DNA of 32,781 nucleotides from Vulcanimicrobiota bacterium. Lineage in GTDB: Bacteria > Vulcanimicrobiota > Xenobia > Xenobiales > JADMJV01. The notes beneath the pieces are model-generated. The model saw only the letters and a program-made list of their open reading frames with translations, was not told the origin of the DNA and made no database searches. The first letter of the stretch is position 1, and each line of letters starts with the position of its first letter. Positions 1 to 6,974 of this stretch are shown here, one piece after another. The stretch is taken from positions 1 to 32,781 of the forward strand of contig JALHOV010000013.1 in assembly GCA_022842865.1 (NCBI GenBank), written 5' to 3'. Made by a program: the position numbers and the translations under genes.

Positions 1-829
1 GATTGATGTCGTCTCCGGTGTGCCCGGCCGGCAAGGCGGCCAGCTTCTCGGCCAACTCCCCTCGAGACAGCTCCTCGGGTAGATATTCGCGGCGCATCAA
101 GGTGTCGGGGTCGCTGGGGCTCTCATTGGGCTGCATCGGGGTCCAGGTCTCACTGGCCACCAGTTCTTGCACCGGATCCATCGATTTATCAAACAAGGTG
201 ACGCGCATGTTCTTGAGCACCCACACCTTGCCGTTCCAGACCGCCTCTTCGGCGAAAATCTCGCGGCGCCGCGACTGCCCATAAAAGTAGTGCAGGTAAA
301 CCCCATACATGGTCTTGCGATCCACGTCATACCCGTTGACGTAGAGCATCTGGGTCTCCCCGTTCTTCAGCCAGCGTGGAGCGGTCAAGAGGGCGTAGCG
401 GAACGGATCGCGCTTCTGGGCTTCAAAGAGGATGTCATAAGCACGTTTCATCGAGCGCGGCACCAGCGTATCGTTCACCCAAAGATTGAAGCAACTGATC
501 AGGGTGCACAGGATCAGGGCCGGGGTGGCGATTCGCAAAAAGCTGATTCCGGCCGCTTTCAGTGCGGTCAACTCGGAATCACCCGAAAGGCGACCCATGG
601 CCATCAGACTGGCCAGCAACACGGCCATGGGACAGGTGAAGATGATCACTTGCGGGAGTCGGTTGATCATGTACTCAGCGATCAGACTGAGGCCGAGCTT
701 GCTCTCTAACACCATGCGGGCTACGCCGCTCAGGCTCTCGACCGCAAAGAAAAGAATGGTAAAGGCGCCCAATCCAAACAGGAAGGGTCCCAACAACTCC
801 CGCGCCACCAGCCGAAAAAGCAGATTCAC
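1..829 (-). CDS. LptF/LptG-family lipopolysaccharide export permease (partial, C terminus off the left edge)
   Basis: Inner-membrane permease of the LptB2FG transporter, which extracts LPS from the inner membrane and feeds it to the periplasmic bridge. About 276 codons are visible from a GTG start. They show three hydrophobic segments (about residues 10-32, 55-78 and 97-118) and then a soluble part with the family's TLVPRSMKRAYDIL-like stretch and the start of the periplasmic jellyroll. The last three membrane helices expected for the family lie outside the window. The start GTG (829-827) overlaps the TGA stop of lptB as GTGA, so the two genes are probably translationally coupled. LptF and LptG are hard to tell apart here because the partner permease is not in view. 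The family call is firm and the choice between F and G is open. Confidence 0.85.
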   Translation of the reverse strand, partial: MNLLFRLVARELLGPFLFGLGAFTILFFAVESLSGVARMVLESKLGLSLIAEYMINRLPQVIIFTCPMAVLLASLMAMGRLSGDSELTALKAAGISFLRIATPALILCTLISCFNLWVNDTLVPRSMKRAYDILFEAQKRDPFRYALLTAPRWLKNGETQMLYVNGYDVDRKTMYGVYLHYFYGQSRRREIFAEEAVWNGKVWVLKNMRVTLFDKSMDPVQELVASETWTPMQPNESPSDPDTLMRREYLPEELSRGELAEKLAALPAGHTGDDIN

Positions 830-1563
830 CCGGTGGATTCCTCAAAACCGGTCTGATACTTGTCGCCTAAATAATACTTGCGAGCAATCGGGCTGGTGGC
901 GATGCTGGGGGCATCCCCAGCCACCAGAATCTTGCCGTCGCGAATGATGTAGGCCCGGTCCGTGATGGCCAGAGTCTCGCGCACGTTGTGGTCGGTAATC
1001 AGCACGCCCAGGCCGCGGCCACGCAAGCGGCGCACGATCTCCTGAATCTCGGCGACCTGAATCGGGTCGATGCCGGTAAAGGGTTCATCCAACAACAAAA
1101 ACCGCGGGGAAAACGCAAGCGAGCGTGCGATCTCCAGACGCCGGCGCTCGCCGCCCGAGAGGGAAATGGCCACGTTTTTACGACGCTCGTGCAGGCCAAA
1201 CTCCTCAAGCAACTCGTCGATGCGTTGTTTCTGGGCACGTCCACGAATCCCACGCTCCTGGAGCACCAGGCGAATGTTTTGCTCCACGGTCATGGTGCGG
1301 AAAGCAGACGCTTCCTGAGCCAGATAACTGATGCCCAGACGAGCCCTGCGGTAGAGCGGCAGATGTCCAATGCTCTTGTCATCCAGGAAAATCTTGCCGG
1401 CGCTGGGTTTGACCAGGCCCACAATCATGGTGAAAGTGGTGGTCTTACCGGCCCCGTTGGAGCCGAGCAGACCGACCACCTCGCCTGAATTGACCTCGAG
1501 ACCGACGCCGTCGACCACGCGACGGCCATTGTAGCTCTTGGCCAGATCAACGGCCCGAATCAA
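826..1563 (-). CDS. lptB: LptB, LPS export ABC transporter ATP-binding protein
   Basis: Cytoplasmic ATPase that powers LPS extraction together with LptF/LptG. It has all ABC landmarks: Walker A GSNGAGKTT, a Q-loop region (YLAQEASAFR), the signature LSGGERRR, Walker B FLLLDEPFTGIDP and the H-loop LITDHN. A TTG start at 1563 is chosen because it gives 245 residues, close to the about 241 of E. coli LptB, and has AAGGAG six bases upstream. A longer reading frame to 1614 adds residues unlike the family. The start lies 17 bases inside the end of lptC and the stop overlaps the lptF/G start, so the three genes form one operon. Confidence 0.96.
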   Translation of the reverse strand: MIRAVDLAKSYNGRRVVDGVGLEVNSGEVVGLLGSNGAGKTTTFTMIVGLVKPSAGKIFLDDKSIGHLPLYRRARLGISYLAQEASAFRTMTVEQNIRLVLQERGIRGRAQKQRIDELLEEFGLHERRKNVAISLSGGERRRLEIARSLAFSPRFLLLDEPFTGIDPIQVAEIQEIVRRLRGRGLGVLITDHNVRETLAITDRAYIIRDGKILVAGDAPSIATSPIARKYYLGDKYQTGFEESTG

Positions 1564-2122
1564 AAGGATCTCCTTCGAGCACGGTGGTGATCTTGACGTG
1601 TCCGTCGACCACAATGCGCTCCAGTTTATCGGTGGTGGTGGCGGTATCTCCCTGAACGTGAGTCTTACCGCGGTCCCAACTCACTCCCTGGCTTCCCTGG
1701 AGCACGCCTGTCTTACCGTCCCAGGTCATTTTGTTGGCTTTGATCAGGTCGCGTGTGTCAAAGCGCCGAGCCTGCACGCCCCCGGCGAATTCGACCCGTT
1801 CACTGTCGATCCGGTAAACCGCCTTGGGTGCTTGGATGCGGATCAGTTTCTTGCCGGAGGAGTCCGACAGCGTCCAATCCACGTTGTCAAGCTGGGCTTG
1901 CTGCTGGGCGTCCCTGTAGTGAACCTTAAACGCCTCCATCAACCATGGGCGGCCCTTCTTGGTGCGGATGATCGTTTTGCCCGCCTCGGTCAGGAAATTC
2001 GATGCAGACTTTGGCTTACTGGCAGCGGCCGTGGGCGTGGCCGTAGGCTCCGGAGCCGGCGGCGGCGCAGAGGAACAGCCCAGCAGGGCCAGGGCCAAAA
2101 GATATCGAGAGGGACGGTTCAT
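1547..2122 (-). CDS. lptC: LptC-like periplasmic LPS export lipoprotein
   Basis: Probable LptC/YrbK-family protein that receives LPS from LptB2FG and passes it to LptA. The N terminus is a lipoprotein signal (MNRPSRYLLALALLGCSS, lipobox ALLGC). A Pro/Ala/Thr-rich linker follows, then a beta-rich domain with the alternating pattern of the OstA/LptC fold (for example AKVYRI-type strands, VEFAGGVQARRF, VLQGSQGVSW, VDGHVKI). A start 24 bases upstream (2146) is also open but would put extra residues before the signal peptide, and neither start has a clear ribosome site. It is 191 residues, the right size for LptC. Position immediately before lptB and lptF/G is the strongest support. Unlike E. coli LptC, which is anchored by a transmembrane helix, this one appears lipid-anchored. 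Confidence 0.85.
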   Translation of the reverse strand: MNRPSRYLLALALLGCSSAPPPAPEPTATPTAAASKPKSASNFLTEAGKTIIRTKKGRPWLMEAFKVHYRDAQQQAQLDNVDWTLSDSSGKKLIRIQAPKAVYRIDSERVEFAGGVQARRFDTRDLIKANKMTWDGKTGVLQGSQGVSWDRGKTHVQGDTATTTDKLERIVVDGHVKITTVLEGDPFDSGR

Positions 2123-2266
2123 TGCCTGGAATGCACTCTTGCCCATACCAACACAAACGGAAAACCTTTGATACGCACCAAAGTCCAGTATTGTCGTCTG
2201 CCCCCTCTGGACAGCAGGAGTCTAACCCTCCGGCATGAAAAATCTTCAACACAGGAGATTCAATTC

Positions 2267-2965
2267 ATGGAAAACGTTCAAGACATTCCCACCTTCGAAG
2301 CCCGAGAACGGCTTACTTTAAAGGACGCCGTGCGACTGTCCGGCATGTCCGAGAAAACTCTGCGCCGCAAGTTAGAGGCCGGACTGCTGACCGGCCAGCG
2401 CGAGACGCTCGACTACGGCGGCTTTATGTGGATGATTGATGCTCGTTCGCTGGCCGAACTCTACCCTGATTCCGCGGCCGTGCGCGACTACGTGACTTAT
2501 CTGGAGAATTCGCTGCAGAGCGGCGCGGCCAGGCCGCAGTCCCCCCCGCCCAGTCGGCCTGAAGAGGCGGTGCCGACCCTTACCTCGCAACTGGAAGAGG
2601 TCGAAGACGAAGCGGCAACGCCCGCCCGCAATGACTTTGTACTCTACTTACTGGAAGAGAACCGCAATCTGAAGGAAGATCTGCGCGACCGGGAGCGTCA
2701 GTTGCGCACCCTCCAGGACCGGGCCCTCAACCTGGAGAGGGAGTGCGGCGAGCAACGCGGCACCGCCAGCACGCAGGCCCGAGTGCTGGAGTGGTTTCAA
2801 CGACAGCCACTGGCCATGCTGCCCGCGGGTGACCAGAAGGACGCGCCGACCCCTCCCCAGCCCCTGTCCAGCCCGCCCAGCGTAACCCTGTCCCGCACCA
2901 CCCTGGCGATCGGGGCCACGTTGATCAGCATGCTGGTGCTGCTGCTGGCTTTCCGAGCTTTTTGA
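2267..2965 (+). CDS. Tail-anchored helix-turn-helix / coiled-coil protein, function unknown
   Basis: No specific family recognised. The 232 residues fall into three parts. Residues about 15-66 look like a MerR/excisionase-type winged helix-turn-helix (LKDAVRLSGMSEKTLRRKLEAG, then a wing and ARSLAELYP). Residues about 120-170 are a charged heptad-rich coiled coil (LLEENRNLKEDLRDRERQL...). The last 22 residues are one strongly hydrophobic helix ending in RAF, giving a C-terminal tail anchor. Between them lie Pro-rich linkers. The ATG at 2267 is preferred over the longer open frame to 1538 because AGGAGA lies 8 bases upstream and the extra part would be antisense to lptC. It is divergent from lptC. 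A membrane-tethered DNA-binding or DNA-organising role is possible but is inference. Confidence 0.75.
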   Translation: MENVQDIPTFEARERLTLKDAVRLSGMSEKTLRRKLEAGLLTGQRETLDYGGFMWMIDARSLAELYPDSAAVRDYVTYLENSLQSGAARPQSPPPSRPEEAVPTLTSQLEEVEDEAATPARNDFVLYLLEENRNLKEDLRDRERQLRTLQDRALNLERECGEQRGTASTQARVLEWFQRQPLAMLPAGDQKDAPTPPQPLSSPPSVTLSRTTLAIGATLISMLVLLLAFRAF

Positions 2966-3059
2966 CTGAAACCCTCGGTTTCGCCGGTGACAGCGCCGGC
3001 GTTCCAAGCCTGGACGGCCGATCCCCACGTGCACACGGCGGAGATCCAGGCCATGAGCC

Positions 3060-3488
3060 ATGATTTGCCCTGAGTGTCAGGCTGAGGGCCCCACCGGTGC
3101 GGTTTTCTGCGTCGGCTGCGGGCTCTCGCTGCAGAGGCGCAGCGCGCCCATGCTCCGCTCCTTGCTGGGCGTGACTTTGATGGTCACCGGATTCGTGGTC
3201 ATCATGGCCGCCCTGGCACCCATGCTGATGGGGCATCCCGGAGACTGGACCCGGCTGGCAGCGGGCAGTTTGCTGCCGCCGTTCGGCGTGATCAGCCTTT
3301 ATCGTCGCCACTGCTCTCACGCCGATGGGGAAGGACGTCCCTTCTGCCCAGACTGCGGGGCCCGGACGGGGACGCGCCCGAATCCGTTTCGATTGGGCCT
3401 GTTCGTGTTGGGCAGCCTGGGGCTGGCCCTGCTGATTTACGCGCTGCCGGTGCTCTTCAACCTGGGCTCCTTAGCGGAACTCCTGTAA
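3060..3488 (+). CDS. Small zinc-ribbon membrane protein, function unknown
   Basis: A 142-residue protein with an N-terminal zinc ribbon (CPEC at residues 3-6, CVGC at 17-20), two hydrophobic helices (about 33-54 and 64-78), a second Cys-rich segment (HCSH...CPDCG), and a C-terminal hydrophobic helix (about 112-134). The two Cys motifs suggest two small metal-binding knuckles on the same membrane face. It follows the tail-anchored HTH gene by about 95 bases on the same strand and its end overlaps the convergent hydrolase gene by 18 bases. Zinc-ribbon plus membrane-helix proteins are common and usually uncharacterised, so no function is assigned. The ATG is preceded by GGAG about 12 bases upstream. 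Confidence 0.75.
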   Translation: MICPECQAEGPTGAVFCVGCGLSLQRRSAPMLRSLLGVTLMVTGFVVIMAALAPMLMGHPGDWTRLAAGSLLPPFGVISLYRRHCSHADGEGRPFCPDCGARTGTRPNPFRLGLFVLGSLGLALLIYALPVLFNLGSLAELL

Positions 3489-4106
3489 AAACGGGTTGCC
3501 GCGTCGCTCAGCGCCTACCGTAGTGGCCGGACCATGGCCTGGGAAAAGCCGATAGTCATCGGGCAGAGTGAGCACTTCGCGGCCAATGCTGTCAATCAAC
3601 TGACGGTGATTGCCGCCGGGCAGGTCGGTGCGCCCGATCGAGCCTTCAAAAACCACATCTCCCACAAAAACCACTTTGTGCGCATGGCTGATCAGCAGCA
3701 CCGAGCCAGGCGAGTGCCCGGGCGCGTGGCGAATTTCGAAGGTGAAGGGTGCGGCGACGAACTCCTTTTGCACGGTCAGTTCCCCATCGATCTTGGGAAC
3801 CGGCCCCGGCGGTAAACCAAACATGGCCGCCTGACGGGGCGCATTTTCGGCCATGGCCCAGTCATCCTTGTGTAACAGCATGGGCACTTTTAGAGCCTGA
3901 TGCATATCTTCGGCGTAGGCCACGTGGTCGATGTGCCCGTGGGTTAGCAAAATGTGGGAAAGCTGCAGCTCGAGTTTGCGAATGCGCTCGAGCAAAGCCG
4001 GCACCTCGTCGCCCGGGTCGAAAATCACGCCAGTTTTGCTGGCCTCGTCGTAGGCAAGGTAGCAATTCATCTGAAAGGGACCCACGGGAAAAATCTCAAT
4101 CTTCAT
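3471..4106 (-). CDS. Metallo-beta-lactamase-fold hydrolase, glyoxalase II (YcbL-like) group
   Basis: Likely binuclear-metal thioester hydrolase of the hydroxyacylglutathione-hydrolase-like group, cytoplasmic. Motifs in order: THGHIDH (the HxHxDH metal site), the conserved histidine in HAPGHSPGS, DVVFEGSIGRTDLPGG, and the terminal FPGHGP histidine. At 211 residues it matches the short YcbL-type proteins, which lack the C-terminal substrate domain of classical glyoxalase II, so glutathione thioesters are not assured as substrate. The start ATG (MKIEIFPVG) is the family-typical N terminus. An ATG four codons upstream (4118) is an alternative. It is divergent from the flavoprotein gene with only 56 bases between starts. 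Confidence 0.9.
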   Translation of the reverse strand: MKIEIFPVGPFQMNCYLAYDEASKTGVIFDPGDEVPALLERIRKLELQLSHILLTHGHIDHVAYAEDMHQALKVPMLLHKDDWAMAENAPRQAAMFGLPPGPVPKIDGELTVQKEFVAAPFTFEIRHAPGHSPGSVLLISHAHKVVFVGDVVFEGSIGRTDLPGGNHRQLIDSIGREVLTLPDDYRLFPGHGPATTVGAERRGNPFLQEFR

Positions 4107-4162
4107 GGGCGCCGCCATTCTCTGCAAAAGGGCCTGCGCCTCCCGAATCGAACGGCAAACCC

Positions 4163-6229
4163 ATGCCAACTCTACTTGAGAACGTCAAAGCCTTGCTGAC
4201 CGGGATGAAGGTCACGATTTCGAATTTCCGCAAAGAACCGGTCACCATCACCTACCCCTGGGCCTATGACGACATCCCCCCCAACTCGCGGGGGATGCTC
4301 CGAATGGTGGACTTCCACGACGCCGAGACCATCAGCAACAAAAGCGACTGGTATCACGGCACGCGCTGGGCGCCCTGCACCACCGGCTGTCCGGCCCACA
4401 CCGACGCCCGCGGCTACGTCACTCTGGCCGGCGAGGGCAACTGGCGCGAAGGCCTGGACATGCTGCGCAAAACCTATCCGTTCGTGGCCACTCTGGGCCG
4501 GGTTTGTCCCGCACCTTGCGAAAAATCGTGTAGCCGCGGCTTCACCGGCCCGGAGCCCATCTCCATTCGCAAGCTGAAGCGCACCTTTTCCGACTGGGAA
4601 GACACGCTGCCTCCGGAAGAGAAGTTCAGCTATCAAAATTACTGCTGCAGCCAACCGCTGAACGGAAAAACCGTGGGCATCATTGGCGGCGGACCGGCCG
4701 GTTACCAATGCGCCATGTTGCTTCGTTCCTGGGGCTTTGAGTGCCATATTTACGAGATGAAGGACGTTCCCGGTGGCTTTCTCACCCTGGGAATCCCGCT
4801 CTACCGCCTGCCCAGACATACCGTCAACAATGAAATGGAGCGAATCCACTCGCTCGAAGGCATCAAGTTGCACTGCAATATCGAAATTGGCAGCGATATC
4901 ACCTTCGACGACCTGGAAAGCCGCCACGACGAGGTCATCATCGCCGCCGGCGCCTGGAAACCTTATCGGCTCGAGCTGGCCAACGAAGAGAAACCCTGGG
5001 TCTGGTATGGTGAGGACTTCCTGGAGGAACAGATCTCCGGGCGCCTGACCGAAGTGCCTTCTCGAGTGGTGGTGGTCGGCGGAGGCAACACCGGCTTTGA
5101 CTGCGCCCGCACTTGTCGCCGCCTGGGCGCCGAGGTGGTCATGATTTATCGCCGCACACGCGCCGAGATGCCCTCCGAAGCCGAAGAAATCGAGGATGGC
5201 GAAGAGGAAGGCGTGGAATTGCGCTGGCTCACTTCCCCCAACGCGGTGGTGGTGGAAAACGGCGAACTCAAGGGCATGGAAGTGATCTTGAACCGGCTGG
5301 GCAACAAGGACGCCTCGGGCCGACGCAAGCCGGTGCCCATCAAAGGTTCCGAGCAACTGATTGAGTGCGGTATGATCATCACCGCTCTGGGTCGAGAAGT
5401 GGACCTTCCCTGGATTCCCAAGGATGTGACCCGCAACCGCAACGGCACCGTCAAAGTGGACGCCAGCGGCAAGACCACTCGCGAGAAGGTGTGGGCCTGC
5501 GGCGACGTCTGTCAGGTTTCCACCATCATCAACGCCATTGGCCAGGCCGACCGGGCCTGCATCGGCATCGCCAAAAAACACAACTGCCTGCCCGACAAAC
5601 TGCCTTTCCTTTACAATTTCGACCACGTCACGCCCCACGCCGACGGCAGCGACCCGGGCAAAGCGGCCCCGATTAAGGAGCGGATCGACGGGCTGGGCAT
5701 GATGCCGCATCCGCCGGCCCACCACTTCGAGGACATCGAGCCGTGGATGCGCCAGTCCAAAGAAAAGCCGTTTCGCAACATGAATCTGCAGGTGCCCATG
5801 CCCAAAATTCCCGGGCCGGTGCGGGTGCAGACCTTTGATGAACACGATATGGGCTTCAGCCTGGAGATGGCCCAACGCGAGGGCAAGCGCTGCTACGGTT
5901 GCGCGGCCGAGGTGTGCGTAGGTTGTGGCGTGTGTGTAGACGCGTGCCCCGACAGCTGCATCCACCTGGAGTCGCCCACCAATGAGAACGGCTACGAGTT
6001 CCCCGAGATCTACTCGATCGACCTGGCGCGCTGCTGTTACTGCGGACTGTGCACCGAGGCCTGTCCCACCGATTCGCTGGTCTTCACCTCTAACTTCGAG
6101 ATGGCCATACAAGAAAAACAGGACTCGTTTCTGACCAAGCCTCGCATGAATTTGGGGCTGGTGCACAAAGAGAAGGCCGAACAGGGTCCGCTGAAGTCCG
6201 GCCTGCAGCTACGTGTTATTCCTTCTTAG
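4163..6229 (+). CDS. Nested fusion: GltD-type NAD(P)H flavoprotein inside a NuoI-type 2x[4Fe-4S] protein
   Basis: A 688-residue cytoplasmic redox protein. Residues 1-50 resemble the N terminus of complex I subunit NuoI (LLTGMKVTISNFRKEPVTI, then PPNSRG). Residues about 55-145 are the Fe-S-binding N domain of GltD-type proteins (CTTGCPAHTD at 72-81, CPAPCEKSC at 115-123). Next come an FAD fold (GGGPAG at 175-180, closing with ACGD at 445-448) and an NAD(P) fold (GGGNTG at 306-311, YRRT). The C terminus returns to NuoI: CVGCGVC at 585-591, CCYCGLC at 624-630, ACPTD, then NFEMA. Expected chemistry is electron transfer between NAD(P)H, FAD and Fe-S clusters; the acceptor is unknown. No other complex I or glutamate synthase gene is nearby. 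The start is set by homology, since no clear ribosome site is seen. The longer open frame upstream is antisense to the hydrolase. Confidence 0.88.
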   Translation: MPTLLENVKALLTGMKVTISNFRKEPVTITYPWAYDDIPPNSRGMLRMVDFHDAETISNKSDWYHGTRWAPCTTGCPAHTDARGYVTLAGEGNWREGLDMLRKTYPFVATLGRVCPAPCEKSCSRGFTGPEPISIRKLKRTFSDWEDTLPPEEKFSYQNYCCSQPLNGKTVGIIGGGPAGYQCAMLLRSWGFECHIYEMKDVPGGFLTLGIPLYRLPRHTVNNEMERIHSLEGIKLHCNIEIGSDITFDDLESRHDEVIIAAGAWKPYRLELANEEKPWVWYGEDFLEEQISGRLTEVPSRVVVVGGGNTGFDCARTCRRLGAEVVMIYRRTRAEMPSEAEEIEDGEEEGVELRWLTSPNAVVVENGELKGMEVILNRLGNKDASGRRKPVPIKGSEQLIECGMIITALGREVDLPWIPKDVTRNRNGTVKVDASGKTTREKVWACGDVCQVSTIINAIGQADRACIGIAKKHNCLPDKLPFLYNFDHVTPHADGSDPGKAAPIKERIDGLGMMPHPPAHHFEDIEPWMRQSKEKPFRNMNLQVPMPKIPGPVRVQTFDEHDMGFSLEMAQREGKRCYGCAAEVCVGCGVCVDACPDSCIHLESPTNENGYEFPEIYSIDLARCCYCGLCTEACPTDSLVFTSNFEMAIQEKQDSFLTKPRMNLGLVHKEKAEQGPLKSGLQLRVIPS

Positions 6230-6755
6230 CTCGTCGTTTGCGCGGCCGTTCCAGCAATAGATCCCGCATATAGTCCAATAGAAAGCGCGCACTTTCACTC
6301 GGGTCGAGTGGATGCAGTTTGCGCAGAGCGGCACCGGCTCGTTCATCGAGCAGGGGCCTTAGCTTTTGCAGGTGTTCACCGGCCAGTTGGGCCCGGCTTT
6401 TCCAGGCCAGATCGCGGGGATCCCAAAATACCTCCAGGGGATCGTAGTCGTAGGGCGCTTCCAGAGACTTCAACTTCTCGGCTAAAGCCGGCACCTGGAA
6501 TCCCTGGTCCACCACCAGCGAACGAATGAATCGCAGTTCCACCAGATCCCGAGGGGTGTAGCGGCGGCTGCGCCCCTCCAGCGGCAGCTCGGGGTGAATC
6601 AATCCCTGACTCTCCCAATATTGGATCATGCGGACGGTCACCCCCAGCGCCCGGGCGGCATCGCTCTGCGAAAGGTACAGAAGGGTCTTTTGGAAAAAGT
6701 CCAGTTGAGTGTCCTGGGGAATTCGACGCACCACCAGTTCCGGAGTTCGCCACAT
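6216..6755 (-). CDS. MerR-family transcriptional regulator
   Basis: A 179-residue cytoplasmic DNA-binding regulator. The N-terminal helix-turn-helix and wing are clear (YLSQSDAARALGVTVRMIQYWE, then GRSRRYTPRDLVELRFIRSL). The remaining part is a helical, Leu-rich domain with a basic tail (RPRKRRAKKE) and no obvious metal-binding cysteines, so a metal sensor is unlikely. The ATG at 6755 is chosen because AAGAGG lies upstream and because a TTGACA/TGGAAT promoter (6782-6809) would place the transcript start between the promoter and this codon. The longer frame to 6809 would start inside the -35 box. It is divergent from the small-RNA/GH26 transcript, so that promoter is its most likely target. 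Its end overlaps the convergent flavoprotein gene by 14 bases. Confidence 0.88.
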   Translation of the reverse strand: MWRTPELVVRRIPQDTQLDFFQKTLLYLSQSDAARALGVTVRMIQYWESQGLIHPELPLEGRSRRYTPRDLVELRFIRSLVVDQGFQVPALAEKLKSLEAPYDYDPLEVFWDPRDLAWKSRAQLAGEHLQKLRPLLDERAGAALRKLHPLDPSESARFLLDYMRDLLLERPRKRRAKKE

Positions 6756-6781
6756 ATCTTGAGCCTCTTGCCTCAAAACGG

Positions 6782-6809
6782 ATTCCATCCCGCACAAGAA
6801 TTGTGTCAA
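6782..6809 (-). promoter_or_regulatory. Predicted sigma70-type promoter of the MerR-family gene
   Basis: On the minus strand TTGACA (6809-6804) is followed after 16 bases by TGGAAT (6787-6782), four of six matches to the -10 consensus. This would start transcription about 20 bases before the chosen MerR-type start codon. It is back to back with the plus-strand promoter at 6827-6855, leaving only 17 bases between the two -35 boxes. Confidence 0.55.
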
Positions 6810-6826
6810 ATCGAACAGTGTTTGGA

Positions 6827-6855
6827 TTGACTCCCCCTTGGCTGAGTACTATACT
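6827..6855 (+). promoter_or_regulatory. Predicted strong sigma70 promoter for the leader/small RNA
   Basis: TTGACT (6827-6832) and TATACT (6850-6855) are separated by exactly 17 bases. Each box matches the consensus in five of six positions. Transcription should start near 6861-6863. It is the clearest promoter in the window and drives either a short RNA or the leader of the GH26-like gene. Confidence 0.75.
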
Positions 6856-6860
6856 GAGCC

Positions 6861-6957
6861 CAGAGTCTTGCGGACTTCCCTCGGGAAGCTCCACCCAAGT
6901 GGGTACTCTGGTTCCTCCATGTTCGAAGGCACCCTGAAAAGGGTGCCTTTTCTTTTG
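6861..6957 (+). ncRNA. Short structured RNA: stand-alone sRNA or terminator-controlled leader of the GH26-like gene
   Basis: No protein is evident. Between the promoter and the terminator the sequence can form a closing stem of seven pairs (CCAGAGT 6860-6866 with ACTCTGG 6905-6911). This encloses two hairpins: CTTCC 6875-6879 with GGAAG 6884-6888 around a four-base loop, and ACCC 6893-6896 with GGGT 6901-6904. An unpaired CU-rich stretch with CCTCC (6914-6918) follows, then the terminator hairpin. The next gene starts 18 bases after the terminator. It matches no riboswitch class known to me. The CCUCC stretch could pair with Shine-Dalgarno sequences, as in C-rich-loop sRNAs, but that is inference. 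Confidence 0.55.
6926..6957 (+). terminator. Rho-independent terminator
   Basis: A perfect ten-pair stem (AAGGCACCCT 6926-6935 with AGGGTGCCTT 6940-6949) closes on a GAAA tetraloop and runs directly into TTCTTTTG. There is no U-tract on the opposite strand, so it acts on plus-strand transcripts. It ends the short RNA or attenuates readthrough into the gene starting at 6975. Confidence 0.88.
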
Positions 6958-6974
6958 TCCCGAAAGCGGAAGGC

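Noticed and set aside
1538-2266. N-terminal extension of the tail-anchored HTH protein to 475 residues
   Set aside because: The added part is antisense to lptC and lacks a ribosome site. The ATG at 2267 has one and begins the folded domain.
4172-6166. 664-codon open frame on the minus strand opposite the GltD/NuoI-type gene
   Set aside because: It is exactly antisense to a strongly conserved protein; the GC-rich third positions of the real gene keep the opposite frame open. It has no recognisable domain.
6856-6957. 6S RNA, SRP RNA or tRNA at the short RNA locus
   Set aside because: Too short for 6S RNA and without its large central bubble; no SRP GGAAGG/AGCAG signature; the GTTCGAA lies in the terminator linker with no cloverleaf.
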